Of a stretch of DNA of 11,345 nt, positions 1 through 6,426 are shown piece by piece (positions within the stretch are counted from its first letter, which is position 1; the number at the start of each line of letters is the position of its first letter). Source of the DNA: Nitrospinae bacterium RIFCSPLOWO2_12_FULL_45_22 (GTDB lineage Bacteria; 2-12-FULL-45-22); the NCBI GenBank assembly GCA_001803565.1, contig MHDQ01000203.1, positions 1 through 11,345 of the forward strand, written 5' to 3'. The notes under the pieces were generated by a model, which saw only the letters and a list, made by a program, of their open reading frames with translations, did not search any database and was not told the origin of the DNA. Both the position numbers and the translations under genes were made by a program.

Positions 1-69
1 ATAAAGGGGAAAGATAGGTGCCAAGGTTTAACCTACCCTTGTCGGGGCTAGCTTCCCTATCCCCTTTAT
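1..69. repeat. Inverted repeat / large hairpin at window start
   Basis: The first ten bases (ATAAAGGGGA) are the exact reverse complement of 60-69 (TCCCCTTTAT). Allowing a small bulge, the pairing continues with TAGG/CCTA, giving a stem of about 14 bp. The interior contains another short pairing (AAGG around TTAAA with CCTT). It lies immediately after the stop codon of the minus-strand XRE gene and ends in a short T-rich run on either strand. It could be a terminator (possibly bidirectional) or the end of a small mobile repeat. The window begins exactly at the left arm, so an outward extension cannot be seen. Confidence 0.5.
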
Positions 70-70
70 G

Positions 71-553
71 TTACTGTGATATGGTGAATGAATAATACTT
101 TTTCTTACCTAATCCCGGCACCTGATAGACCTTCATCCCTTGCTTAATATCGCAAGGAAATACCGGTACCAGCTCTATAATCTTGCCTTTAGCTAACACC
201 AATAGGATATTAGTGAATACCTCAGTATCCGCTATCCCCAGGGCCTCCTGGAATAGTGATAAAGGATAGATACTCTTGGGTAAGTTTAGCCGCCGCCTCT
301 CTGCTAGCTCTTTTATCTTCTCTACAATGGGATCCAAAGGCTTTATCTCTATGGGTTCCTCATCCTCAAAAAAATCTTCCATACTAACCTTAAGGGCTTT
401 TGCTATCCGCCTTAATGGTTCTGCCATAGGTTCCCTTTTTCCGGCTTCATAAGAGGCTATTGTCATTAAATGCAGGTCAGCTATCTTAGCCAGTTCTTTT
501 CGGGTAAGCCTATTTTCCTTTCTAATCTTTTTTAACTTTTCCTTATTAAACAT
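71..553 (-). CDS. XRE-family transcriptional regulator
   Basis: This 160-aa cytoplasmic DNA-binding protein has an N-terminal Cro/C1-type helix-turn-helix at about residues 6-60: LTRKELAKIADLHLMTIASY forms the two helices, followed by the usual E-x-G-K-R-x-P turn and IAKALKVSMEDFF. Residues 75-160 form a second domain that I do not recognise; it is not a peptidase and has no obvious catalytic motif, so it may sense a ligand or dimerise. The start is set by GAGG at 559-562, five bases from the ATG. A TTGACA-N17-TATTAT promoter lies just upstream, with palindromes across it, so negative autoregulation is likely (inference). It is transcribed away from the secreted beta-helix gene and may also control that gene, because their promoters lie in the same 256-bp gap. 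Confidence 0.85.
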   Translation of the reverse strand: MFNKEKLKKIRKENRLTRKELAKIADLHLMTIASYEAGKREPMAEPLRRIAKALKVSMEDFFEDEEPIEIKPLDPIVEKIKELAERRRLNLPKSIYPLSLFQEALGIADTEVFTNILLVLAKGKIIELVPVFPCDIKQGMKVYQVPGLGKKKYYSFTISQ

Positions 554-571
554 AGAGACCTCATTATTTAA

Positions 572-629
572 TTACAAATGAATATATATAATAAGACAAA
601 TGTAATTATTTGTCAAGATAAATTTGTAA
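572..629. promoter_or_regulatory. Nested palindromic operator
   Basis: GACAAAT (595-601) and ATTTGTC (608-614) form a perfect 7-bp inverted repeat around a 6-bp centre. Outside it, TTACAAAT (572-579) and ATTTGTAA (622-629) form a second, nearly concentric pair. All four arms share ACAAAT. The inner palindrome overlaps the -35 box and spacer of the XRE promoter, as expected for autorepression by the XRE protein. The assignment to that protein is inference. Confidence 0.6.
588..616 (-). promoter_or_regulatory. Sigma70-type promoter of the XRE gene
   Basis: Read on the minus strand, TTGACA (611-616) and TATTAT (588-593) are separated by exactly 17 bases. This is a perfect -35 and a 5/6 -10 box. 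The predicted transcription start is near 581, about 28 bases before the ATG at 553. Confidence 0.75.
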
Positions 630-658
630 CCTATCCAGCTTATTTTAGAAGTTAGATG

Positions 659-712
659 TTTTCACTTGCGAGGGTGTTTCATGCATGGGTAGTGGACTTA
701 GGCTGGTGAAAA
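659..712. repeat. 7-bp inverted repeat in the divergent intergenic region
   Basis: TTTTCAC (659-665) is matched by GTGAAAA (706-712), with a 40-base interior that includes the palindrome CATGCATG. It lies just upstream of the promoter of the 1299-aa gene. It could be a regulatory site or chance; the arms are short. Confidence 0.25.
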
Positions 713-719
713 ATTCCTA

Positions 720-748
720 TTGACAGCCAATCGTTTCTTTGATTTAAT
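720..748 (+). promoter_or_regulatory. Probable promoter of the beta-helix gene
   Basis: TTGACA (720-725) is followed after 17 bases by TTTAAT (743-748). The predicted start near 755 gives a leader of about 55 bases before the ATG at 810. I found no convincing riboswitch in that leader. Confidence 0.55.
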
Positions 749-809
749 TGGTTCCAGTATAAAGTCTCGCCTAGGAGCTTCTCTCTGAATACTCTAATAG
801 GAGAGCAAG

Positions 810-3800
810 ATGGGCAGAGCAGTTTCCCTACCTAAATTATCCCTGAGACCTTGCCTGGCAATGGCTATAATCACATTCCTCCTGCTTCTCACCCCTAATA
901 GCACTCTGGCTGCTGTAACCGGTAGCTTGAAACTGACTGATGCAAGCTGGCAGGATAAGACTATCTATCGAACTGGGGAGACTTTGTATATCCAGGTAAC
1001 CGATACTGATGAGAATGAGGATAGTACGGTTAAAGATAGCTTGAGTGTATCAGTAGCAAGTAATACCGAGGCCACAGCAGAAACCGTTACCCTGACTGAG
1101 ACCGGTATTTCTACCGGGGTTTTTCAGGGCTCCATAGACCTGGATGACAAAGGGGGTGTCGTGGCAGATGGGAAGCTGCAAGTTACTTTTGGTGGCGATA
1201 AGATAACGGTTACCTATAAAGACCTTACCGATGACTGGAGCAACACCATAACTATCGTTAAGACAGCCGATTTCCTTGGTAAGGCCATTGGCGGTAATAT
1301 TTCAACCGATACTACCTGGACTAAGGCCAATAGTCCTTATATTGTCAGCGATGATGTTTTTGTGAAGCCCGGTGTTCTCTTGTCCATAGAGCCTGGGGTA
1401 GAGGTAATGTTCATGTCCGGGTCAGGACTGTTTATCGCTGGAACTTTAAGGGCTATGGGCACCCCTAGCAAACTGATAAGATTTGCCTCCTATGCCGAGT
1501 CACCAACCCCCGGTGATTGGGGTGGTATTATAGTGCAGGGGGAGGCAGAGATGGGGCAAAATGGCAAGGCCACATTGCAATATTGTATTATAACCGAAGG
1601 AAAGTATGGCATTGGCTCAAGTGGTAATGGGTATGGTGGTATGAATCCAAGTGCTACTATAAGCAATAGTATGCTAAGTAATAATGTGGTGGGTATTTCT
1701 TTTGGAAATTATCCTGGTGGAAATTTTAGTTTGTACGTAATAAATAGCATTATTTCTCAAAATGAGGGTACTGGCATTGGCTTTGGAGGAAGTAATTGTT
1801 CACTAGAGAATAACAACATATCTGACAATAAGGGAACAGGTATCAATTTAATATACCAAATTCACACTGGAACAATCACAATAAAAAATAATTACATATC
1901 TGGCAATAAGGGAGATGGTGTCACTGGAAATATAGGCTCCACAAAAATAGCGAACATAGAAAATAATCGCATAATCGGCAATCATGAATATGGTATCTAT
2001 TGCTTTGGTGCAACAATAAAGAATAATCATATAATGGGAAATAATGGAGGTGTTGTCGGAGATGACCTAATAGTCGAGAATAATTACATATTTAGTAATT
2101 TTGCTTTTGGCGTCAACACAGGGGGTAGCTGGGGTAGCTCTACAATAAAGAATAATTACATATCTGGTAATAAGGGGTATGGTGTCAACACTTACAAATC
2201 CGGGCCGCTAATAGCTTATAACAGCATCATTGCTAATAATGCCTGGGGCATTTACCATGATTGGGGTTCTAGCTCGACGGTTAACTATAATAATCTGCAT
2301 AGCAACGGTTCCTACGATTTTTATAACAAGTCTTCTGCCGACAATGTCAATGCCAAATACAACTACTGGGGGAGCAAAACGACCCAGGAGCTGAATTCTG
2401 GGGGTAATCCTAAAGATATCAGTACTATCTGGGACTATTTTGATGGTGGCAGCGACAATGGTATGGTGAATTACTCTAATTGGCTAAACAATATTACCCT
2501 ACTCCCCCCTACCGCTGTTATGTTTACGCCAGGAGATAATGCCATTGACTTGTCCTGGGCAGGGAGTGAAGGGGCCGCTGGATACTACCTTTACTATGGC
2601 CTATCCTCTGGTACCTATTACGCTCCTATAGATGTTGGTAATAATACCAGCTACCAGTTGACAGGCTTGTCCAATAATACTACTTACTATATAGCTTTGA
2701 CTGCTTACGATGGTCCGAGGAATGAGAGTGCCTATTCTTATGAAATAATGGTAACTACCGGCAAGGTAACTATCGGTCCATTTCCAGGCAATAATAAACC
2801 CAACACCCCTAGCAATCCCTCCCCGCCTGATGGTGCTCTTAATCAATCCATAAATACCATCCTGACCTGGCACGGGGGTGACCCTGATGCCGATGATACC
2901 GTTACTTATGATATATATTTTGCCCCTGACAGTAGTCGCCCTTCCTTGGTGAAGAGTGGACACGGTACCAATAGCTATAACCCTGGTATCCTCGATTATT
3001 CCACTACCTATTATTGGCAAATAGTGGCCAAGGATAAATATGGAGCAACGGATGTCGGACCGATCTGGGTTTTCATGACTGGGTCTGCCTCTAATAACCC
3101 ACCGAATACCCCCAGCTATCCTTCTCCCGCAGATGGCTCTACCAACCAATCTATCAATACCACCCTGACTTGGCAAGGTGGTGACCCAGATACAGAGGAT
3201 ACTGTTACTTATGATATATATTTTGGCACTAGTTCCACACCTTCATTAGTTGCTAGCGATCTTACTACCACCAGCTATAATCCTGGTACTCTGGCCTATT
3301 CTACTACCTATTATTGGCAGATTGTGGCAAAAGATAACCACGGAGCCACTACTACTAGTTCGATATGGAAATTTACCACCGCTGCTACCCTTAGCAATAA
3401 TCCACCAAATACCCCCTCTAGCCCCAATCCTTCTGATGGTGCTACGAACCAGCCTATTGATCTTACCCTTAGTTGGAGCGGAGGTGACCCTGACGCTGGA
3501 GATTCGGTTAGCTATAATCTCTATTTTGGAACTAGCAGTAGCCCTCCTCTGGTTAAGAGTAATCTAAGCGAGGCTAGCTATAGCCCCGGTACCTTGGCTT
3601 ATGGCACTAAATATTACTGGCGGGTAGTAGCTAAGGACAATCATGGGGCCGAGGCCGGGGGGCCAGTCTGGATTTTTGAAACTAGCCCTGCTCCTAATAA
3701 TCCACCTTATACCCCCAGCAGTCCGTCTCCAGCTAATGGTGCAACCGTGGCATCCATCAGCCTGAGGTTAAGCTGGAATGGGGGTGACCCCGATACAGGA

Positions 3801-4709
3801 GATTCGGTGGCTTATGATGTCTATTGGGATGGTGCAGGTAATAACCCTGATCCACCCCTCTGGGCAAGCAACCAGAGGGATACTACCGTTGATGTGATCC
3901 CTATCCGGAACCCTTCTACTGTTTATTACTGGAAGATTGTAGCTAAAGATAATCATGGCGCCACTAGCACTAGCCCAATATGGAAATTTACTACCGCAGA
4001 GGTCCTTACTAACCCACCCAATACCCCTACCGGCTTGAAGGCTACCGTAGCGGGTAAGGCCGTACATATCCAATGGCAGGCAAATAGTGAGTCCAACCTG
4101 GATCATTATAACCTCTATCTAGGTAATACCTCCAAAGGCTATAATCTATCTGGCAGCCCCTTCAATGTAGGCAATGTTACCTCCCTTACTGCCTCAGACG
4201 TCCCCGAAGGGACCTATTACCTGGCCCTGAGTGCGGTCAATAGTGCTGGCCTGGAGAGTAGCCTATCAGAAGAGATAAAGGTAGTGGTAGGTGCTGAGCC
4301 CACCATTACCATAAGCAGCAATGCGAGTAGCTATTCCCCAGGGGATACTTTTAGCCTTTCATTTGGCCTCAGTAATCCTACTACTACTACTCAGATAGTA
4401 GATGTCTTTATGGGAATTATTGCGCCAGATGGTAGTCTCTACTTTTTCGACTCTACTCCCTTTCTACCCAACCTGATACCAGCTAAGGTAGATGATCCAA
4501 GAACCTTTGTCCCAGCCAGTACATCTCTACAACTCAGCCCAGGATACGATTTCCCTTTGACCCCATTCTTTTCTGTAACATTGCCGACCGGCTTACCAGA
4601 GGGTACTTATCAGGCCTTTGCTGCCTTAGCTGAGCCCGGCTCTGTGCAGGCCGGTTCCCCTAAGATAATGGGGGATGTCAGTATTAGTTCCTTCACCTAT
4701 TCTCCTTAA
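810..4709 (+). CDS. Large secreted beta-helix and FN3-repeat protein
   Basis: The 1299-aa product starts with a signal peptide (about residues 1-35, hydrophobic core AIITFLLLLT, cleavage probably after STLAA). Residues 40-150 form a beta domain with D-x-D-E-N-E-D and the pattern TLTETGISTGVFQGS, seen in other surface proteins. Residues 155-560 are a right-handed parallel beta-helix rich in Asn/Gly turns (recurring N-N-Y-I-S-G-N-K-G). An FN3 domain follows (566-655), then four tandem Ig/FN3-like repeats of about 100 aa (660-1066) with shared motifs (P-N-T-P-S, T-W-x-G-G-D-P-D, Y-Y-W-x-I-V-A-K-D), another FN3 domain (1069-1170), and a C-terminal beta domain. There is no LPxTG, PEP-CTERM or membrane anchor. 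AGGAG at 799-803 supports the ATG. It probably binds or cleaves extracellular polysaccharide or acts as an adhesin; I see no catalytic motif that decides between these. Confidence 0.85.
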   Translation: MGRAVSLPKLSLRPCLAMAIITFLLLLTPNSTLAAVTGSLKLTDASWQDKTIYRTGETLYIQVTDTDENEDSTVKDSLSVSVASNTEATAETVTLTETGISTGVFQGSIDLDDKGGVVADGKLQVTFGGDKITVTYKDLTDDWSNTITIVKTADFLGKAIGGNISTDTTWTKANSPYIVSDDVFVKPGVLLSIEPGVEVMFMSGSGLFIAGTLRAMGTPSKLIRFASYAESPTPGDWGGIIVQGEAEMGQNGKATLQYCIITEGKYGIGSSGNGYGGMNPSATISNSMLSNNVVGISFGNYPGGNFSLYVINSIISQNEGTGIGFGGSNCSLENNNISDNKGTGINLIYQIHTGTITIKNNYISGNKGDGVTGNIGSTKIANIENNRIIGNHEYGIYCFGATIKNNHIMGNNGGVVGDDLIVENNYIFSNFAFGVNTGGSWGSSTIKNNYISGNKGYGVNTYKSGPLIAYNSIIANNAWGIYHDWGSSSTVNYNNLHSNGSYDFYNKSSADNVNAKYNYWGSKTTQELNSGGNPKDISTIWDYFDGGSDNGMVNYSNWLNNITLLPPTAVMFTPGDNAIDLSWAGSEGAAGYYLYYGLSSGTYYAPIDVGNNTSYQLTGLSNNTTYYIALTAYDGPRNESAYSYEIMVTTGKVTIGPFPGNNKPNTPSNPSPPDGALNQSINTILTWHGGDPDADDTVTYDIYFAPDSSRPSLVKSGHGTNSYNPGILDYSTTYYWQIVAKDKYGATDVGPIWVFMTGSASNNPPNTPSYPSPADGSTNQSINTTLTWQGGDPDTEDTVTYDIYFGTSSTPSLVASDLTTTSYNPGTLAYSTTYYWQIVAKDNHGATTTSSIWKFTTAATLSNNPPNTPSSPNPSDGATNQPIDLTLSWSGGDPDAGDSVSYNLYFGTSSSPPLVKSNLSEASYSPGTLAYGTKYYWRVVAKDNHGAEAGGPVWIFETSPAPNNPPYTPSSPSPANGATVASISLRLSWNGGDPDTGDSVAYDVYWDGAGNNPDPPLWASNQRDTTVDVIPIRNPSTVYYWKIVAKDNHGATSTSPIWKFTTAEVLTNPPNTPTGLKATVAGKAVHIQWQANSESNLDHYNLYLGNTSKGYNLSGSPFNVGNVTSLTASDVPEGTYYLALSAVNSAGLESSLSEEIKVVVGAEPTITISSNASSYSPGDTFSLSFGLSNPTTTTQIVDVFMGIIAPDGSLYFFDSTPFLPNLIPAKVDDPRTFVPASTSLQLSPGYDFPLTPFFSVTLPTGLPEGTYQAFAALAEPGSVQAGSPKIMGDVSISSFTYSP
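1809..2176 (+). repeat. Degenerate direct repeats inside the beta-helix coding region
   Basis: A 26-bp unit beginning AATAATTACATATCTGG and ending AATAAGGG occurs at 1887-1912 and 2151-2176 with one mismatch. Weaker copies start at 1809 and 2079. Each encodes one beta-helix turn (N-N-Y-I-S-G-N-K-G). This stretch is visibly more AT-rich than the rest of the gene. Confidence 0.65.
2787..4007 (+). repeat. Four tandem ~300-bp coding repeats
   Basis: Units begin near 2787, 3093, 3396 and 3696, each opening with codons for N-N-x-P-x-T-P-S. They are 300-312 bp long and encode homologous Ig/FN3-like domains. Units 2 and 3 are the most alike in sequence. Copy-number change by recombination would be expected. 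Confidence 0.75.
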
Positions 4710-4732
4710 AGGCAGTAAATATTACCCGTAGG

Positions 4733-4840
4733 TTATCCCTACAACGTCACTTATAGCTTTTAATACAATATATTGTGTATCAAATTTAAATTAGCTACAA
4801 GATGCTGTATGATAACTGCTAAGTGGCGTTGTAGGGTTAT
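4733..4840. mobile_element. MITE-like inverted-repeat element
   Basis: The left arm 4733-4753 and the right arm 4820-4840 are inverted copies matching at 18 of 21 positions (core CCCTACAACG, then CACTTA). Between them are 66 AT-rich bases with the perfect palindrome ACAATATATTGT (4765-4776) and no coding capacity. The 108-bp size, long terminal inverted repeats and placement between genes fit a miniature inverted-repeat element. It could alternatively be a large transcribed hairpin ending the upstream gene. No clear target duplication is visible. Confidence 0.5.
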
Positions 4841-4899
4841 ACAGGCTTTAAATCAGTCCAGGGTCACCATTGCCCTTTTGCTTGGAGGTAGTAGCCAAA

Positions 4900-4983
4900 A
4901 TGAGGAAATACCTTAGGGAAATCACCCAAGAGGCAGGCAGAAAAAACCTATTTAAGGAAGAGCATAATTCTTGGCTTAACTAA
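4900..4983 (+). CDS. Possible 27-aa small ORF
   Basis: This short ORF starts with an ATG 11 bases after GGAGG (4884-4888) and stops 16 bases before the ATG of the next gene. The product is charged and soluble (MRKYLREITQEAG...), with no signal or membrane segment. It could be a leader peptide that couples translation to the 124-aa gene downstream, a remnant of a longer gene, or chance. The spacing of the Shine-Dalgarno site is a little long. It is the only coding candidate in the 290-bp gap after the beta-helix gene. Confidence 0.3.
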   Translation: MRKYLREITQEAGRKNLFKEEHNSWLN

Positions 4984-4999
4984 TAGGGAGGGTAGTGTT

Positions 5000-5374
5000 A
5001 TGAAGAAGATTTTATTAATAGCAGCAATACTTTCTCTAACAATAACGGCTGAAGCAATAGCTGGAGAATATGACGGGTTTTGGGTTACGGCAGTTTTACC
5101 CAATGAAGGCTTTTTTATTAGGAATAATGAAGGCTTTGTCGTAGTTGTAAGGTTATCAGGGCCTTTTTGGGAAGCATACGCGGGGCCTATTTCCAATAAT
5201 TCAGCAGTAATAACCACGCTTCTAACTTCTGACTTTTTTTACAGTGTTAATGTCAGTGTAACCTTATCCTTTACTTCCACAACTTCTGGGAAAGTACGAA
5301 TAAATTTTTGTAGCCCAGTTCAGGATTGCCTATTTCCTAGTGGTACTGTTTTTCAGATTGAAAAGATTTTTTAA
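5000..5374 (+). CDS. Small secreted protein of unknown function
   Basis: The 124-aa product begins with a typical signal peptide (MKKILLIAAILSLTITAEAIAG, cleavage probably near residue 22), so the mature part of about 100 aa is exported. The mature part is beta-rich with alternating hydrophobic residues (VVVVRLSG, VNVSVTLSFTST), a Y-D-G-F-W start and two Cys near the C-terminus (residues 103 and 109) that could form a disulfide. It reads like a small beta-sandwich or lipocalin-like fold, but I do not recognise the family. The start is supported by AGGGAGG at 4985-4991. The next gene, also secreted, follows after 42 bases and may be co-transcribed. Confidence 0.7.
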   Translation: MKKILLIAAILSLTITAEAIAGEYDGFWVTAVLPNEGFFIRNNEGFVVVVRLSGPFWEAYAGPISNNSAVITTLLTSDFFYSVNVSVTLSFTSTTSGKVRINFCSPVQDCLFPSGTVFQIEKIF

Positions 5375-5416
5375 CTGAAATTTTCTCTCTCCAAAAGTAC
5401 GAGAGGAGGTCTTACC

Positions 5417-5683
5417 ATGAAGAAGGTAGCTAATATGAAAAGAAATATCAAGATAGCAGTAATAGCCCTGATCTTGTGTTTTGCCTTAACCGCCTTTACC
5501 CAGGCGCAGGAGAAGCAGTATTATGTTGGTTCTGCCAAGAGTACTAAGTATCATTACACCTGGTGCAAGTGGGCAAAGAAGATTAAGCAAGATAATCTGG
5601 TAGTATTTCATAGCGTTAAAGAGGCCCAGGATGCCGGATATATCCCATGCAAAGTCTGTACCCCACCATTAGAGGAGCCCTGA
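5417..5683 (+). CDS. Secreted protein with Ada-like zinc-binding domain
   Basis: This 88-aa protein has an N-terminal hydrophobic export signal (residues 10-30, ending F-T-Q-A-Q). It is followed by a small domain that resembles the metal-binding domain of the Ada repair protein: Y-V-G-S-x-K-S-x-K-Y-H-Y-x-x-C-K-W-A-K-K-I, then G-Y-I-P-C-K-V-C. The likely Zn ligands are H46, C50, C78 and C81, so His replaces the first Cys of Ada. Without the methyltransferase domain and with an export signal it is not a DNA-repair sensor; related small domains occur alone or joined to secreted nucleases. AGGAGG (5404-5409) lies 7 bases before the chosen ATG; an in-frame ATG at 5435 is an alternative. The role is structural or binding, otherwise unknown. 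Confidence 0.75.
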   Translation: MKKVANMKRNIKIAVIALILCFALTAFTQAQEKQYYVGSAKSTKYHYTWCKWAKKIKQDNLVVFHSVKEAQDAGYIPCKVCTPPLEEP

Positions 5684-5710
5684 AGCAAAGGAATAATCTG
5701 AACATAAGGC

Positions 5711-5745
5711 GCAAAACGAGGTCAAATAGAGGAGTTTTGCTTTCT
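5711..5745 (+). terminator. Possible Rho-independent terminator
   Basis: GCAAAAC (5711-5717) and GTTTTGC (5734-5740) form a perfect 7-bp stem with a 16-base loop, followed by TTTCT. It lies 27 bases after the stop of the secreted Zn-binding protein. The stem is weak. A second small hairpin (AGGAT/ATCCT at 5767-5780, followed by TTT) lies just downstream. Confidence 0.35.
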
Positions 5746-5802
5746 CCGAGGGATAAAGTATGGGTCAGGATAGGAATCCTTTTCAAAACGCAAATATGGA
5801 GG

Positions 5803-5898
5803 CTAGTTCTCTCTCCTGGTAGCCAGGTAACTCATGAGAGCAATAAGAAGGGCCGTACCTCCAAAAATAATTATCGCACTGAGAGTATGGCTATCCAT
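5803..5898 (-). CDS. 31-aa single-span membrane peptide
   Basis: The peptide has a short polar start (MDSHT), one hydrophobic segment of about 20 residues (SAIIIFGGTALLIALMSYL) and a basic tail (ATRREN), which predicts one membrane span with the C-terminus inside. I chose the ATG at 5898 because AAGGTGA lies five bases upstream. A longer version of the same frame (from 6036) would run through the toxin gene and is unlikely. It begins 34 bases after the toxin stop, so it is probably the last gene of the toxin-antitoxin operon. It could be a membrane-acting toxin, a membrane partner or an unrelated small protein; I recognise no family. Confidence 0.5.
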   Translation of the reverse strand: MDSHTLSAIIIFGGTALLIALMSYLATRREN

Positions 5899-5932
5899 TT
5901 TTATCACCTTGTATAAAGGAAATAGCATCCCA

Positions 5933-6187
5933 TTATTTCCTATAAAAGGAAAGAAGGGTAACAGCTTCACCGATAACCTCATACATACAACGCCAAAGAG
6001 GAGTGAGCTTGAACCGATATTGATTAGCGTATCCACTTTTGTACTTCTTTATGACACCTTTCCCTGGGTGTCTGAAGGGATCCCTTTCCAAATGAGAGAT
6101 CATAGTATCAGCTTCCTTTTGCAAATTAGGAGGGAGCTTTTTATATTCCCTTTCAGCTCTCGGTGTCCATAGTACCCGATATGTCAT
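5933..6187 (-). CDS. RelE/ParE-superfamily toxin
   Basis: This 84-aa protein has the RelE/ParE fold pattern: an opening strand (TYRVLWTPRAEREYKKLP), two helices (LQKEADTMISHLERDPF), then the antiparallel sheet (YRFKLTPLWRCMYEVIGEAVTLLSFYRK). Members of this superfamily cut mRNA on the ribosome (RelE) or poison gyrase (ParE). The basic and aromatic residues in the last strands (R58, R66, Y69, F81, Y82, R83) fit the RNase-type branch, but I cannot assign a target. Its ATG overlaps the antitoxin stop (ATGA), the normal arrangement for translational coupling, with the antitoxin made first. It is expected to be neutralised by direct binding to the upstream product. Confidence 0.8.
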   Translation of the reverse strand: MTYRVLWTPRAEREYKKLPPNLQKEADTMISHLERDPFRHPGKGVIKKYKSGYANQYRFKLTPLWRCMYEVIGEAVTLLSFYRK

Positions 6188-6426
6188 GGCCTAACTGGTT
6201 TGGCCTTACCTGCCCTGGCTTCTGCAATTGAGGCATCAATCTCTCTTTTAAGCTCAGGGTGGGCATAGATATAAGCGGTCTCTTCCCAATCATCCAGGAG
6301 CTCCTCGGCTTTAGAGGTATCGCCATTCTTTGCTACTTCTTGCAATGTCTGGCGCAATTCCAGGATAAATTGCTCCAGGTCTTCTTTAGGCAAACAGGGA
6401 ATCCATGTTGTTTCCAATGTCTCCAT
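6184..6426 (-). CDS. Antitoxin-like partner of the RelE/ParE toxin
   Basis: This 80-aa acidic, helical protein ends in a segment (REIDASIAEARAGKAKPV) that resembles the C-terminal toxin-binding tail of several small antitoxins paired with RelE/ParE toxins. The preceding L-D-D-W-E-E-T-A-Y-I-Y-A-H-P-E-L is also a familiar pattern of that group. No DNA-binding domain is evident, so autoregulation may depend on another protein. AAGGAG lies seven bases before the ATG. The gene overlaps the toxin by four bases and, unusually, overlaps the end of the upstream HTH gene by 41 bases in another frame, so all three are probably translated from one message. Confidence 0.7.
   Translation of the reverse strand: METLETTWIPCLPKEDLEQFILELRQTLQEVAKNGDTSKAEELLDDWEETAYIYAHPELKREIDASIAEARAGKAKPVRP

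Noticed and set aside
755-809. Possible cyclic-di-GMP or other riboswitch in the leader of the 1299-aa gene
   Set aside because: The leader after the predicted transcription start is only about 55 bases and does not show the conserved core of any riboswitch I know.
2601-3176. 191-codon open frame on the minus strand within the beta-helix/FN3 gene
   Set aside because: It is antisense to a clearly coding repetitive region, has no ribosome site or family features, and is explained by the composition of the repeats.
5899-6036. Longer N-terminal extension of the small membrane peptide frame
   Set aside because: It runs through the 3' end of the toxin gene in another frame; the ATG at 5898 has a good ribosome site and the extension has none that is better.
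5834-6172. 112-codon plus-strand ORF opposite the toxin and membrane peptide
   Set aside because: It is antisense to the toxin gene, whose family pattern is clear, and has no convincing ribosome site.
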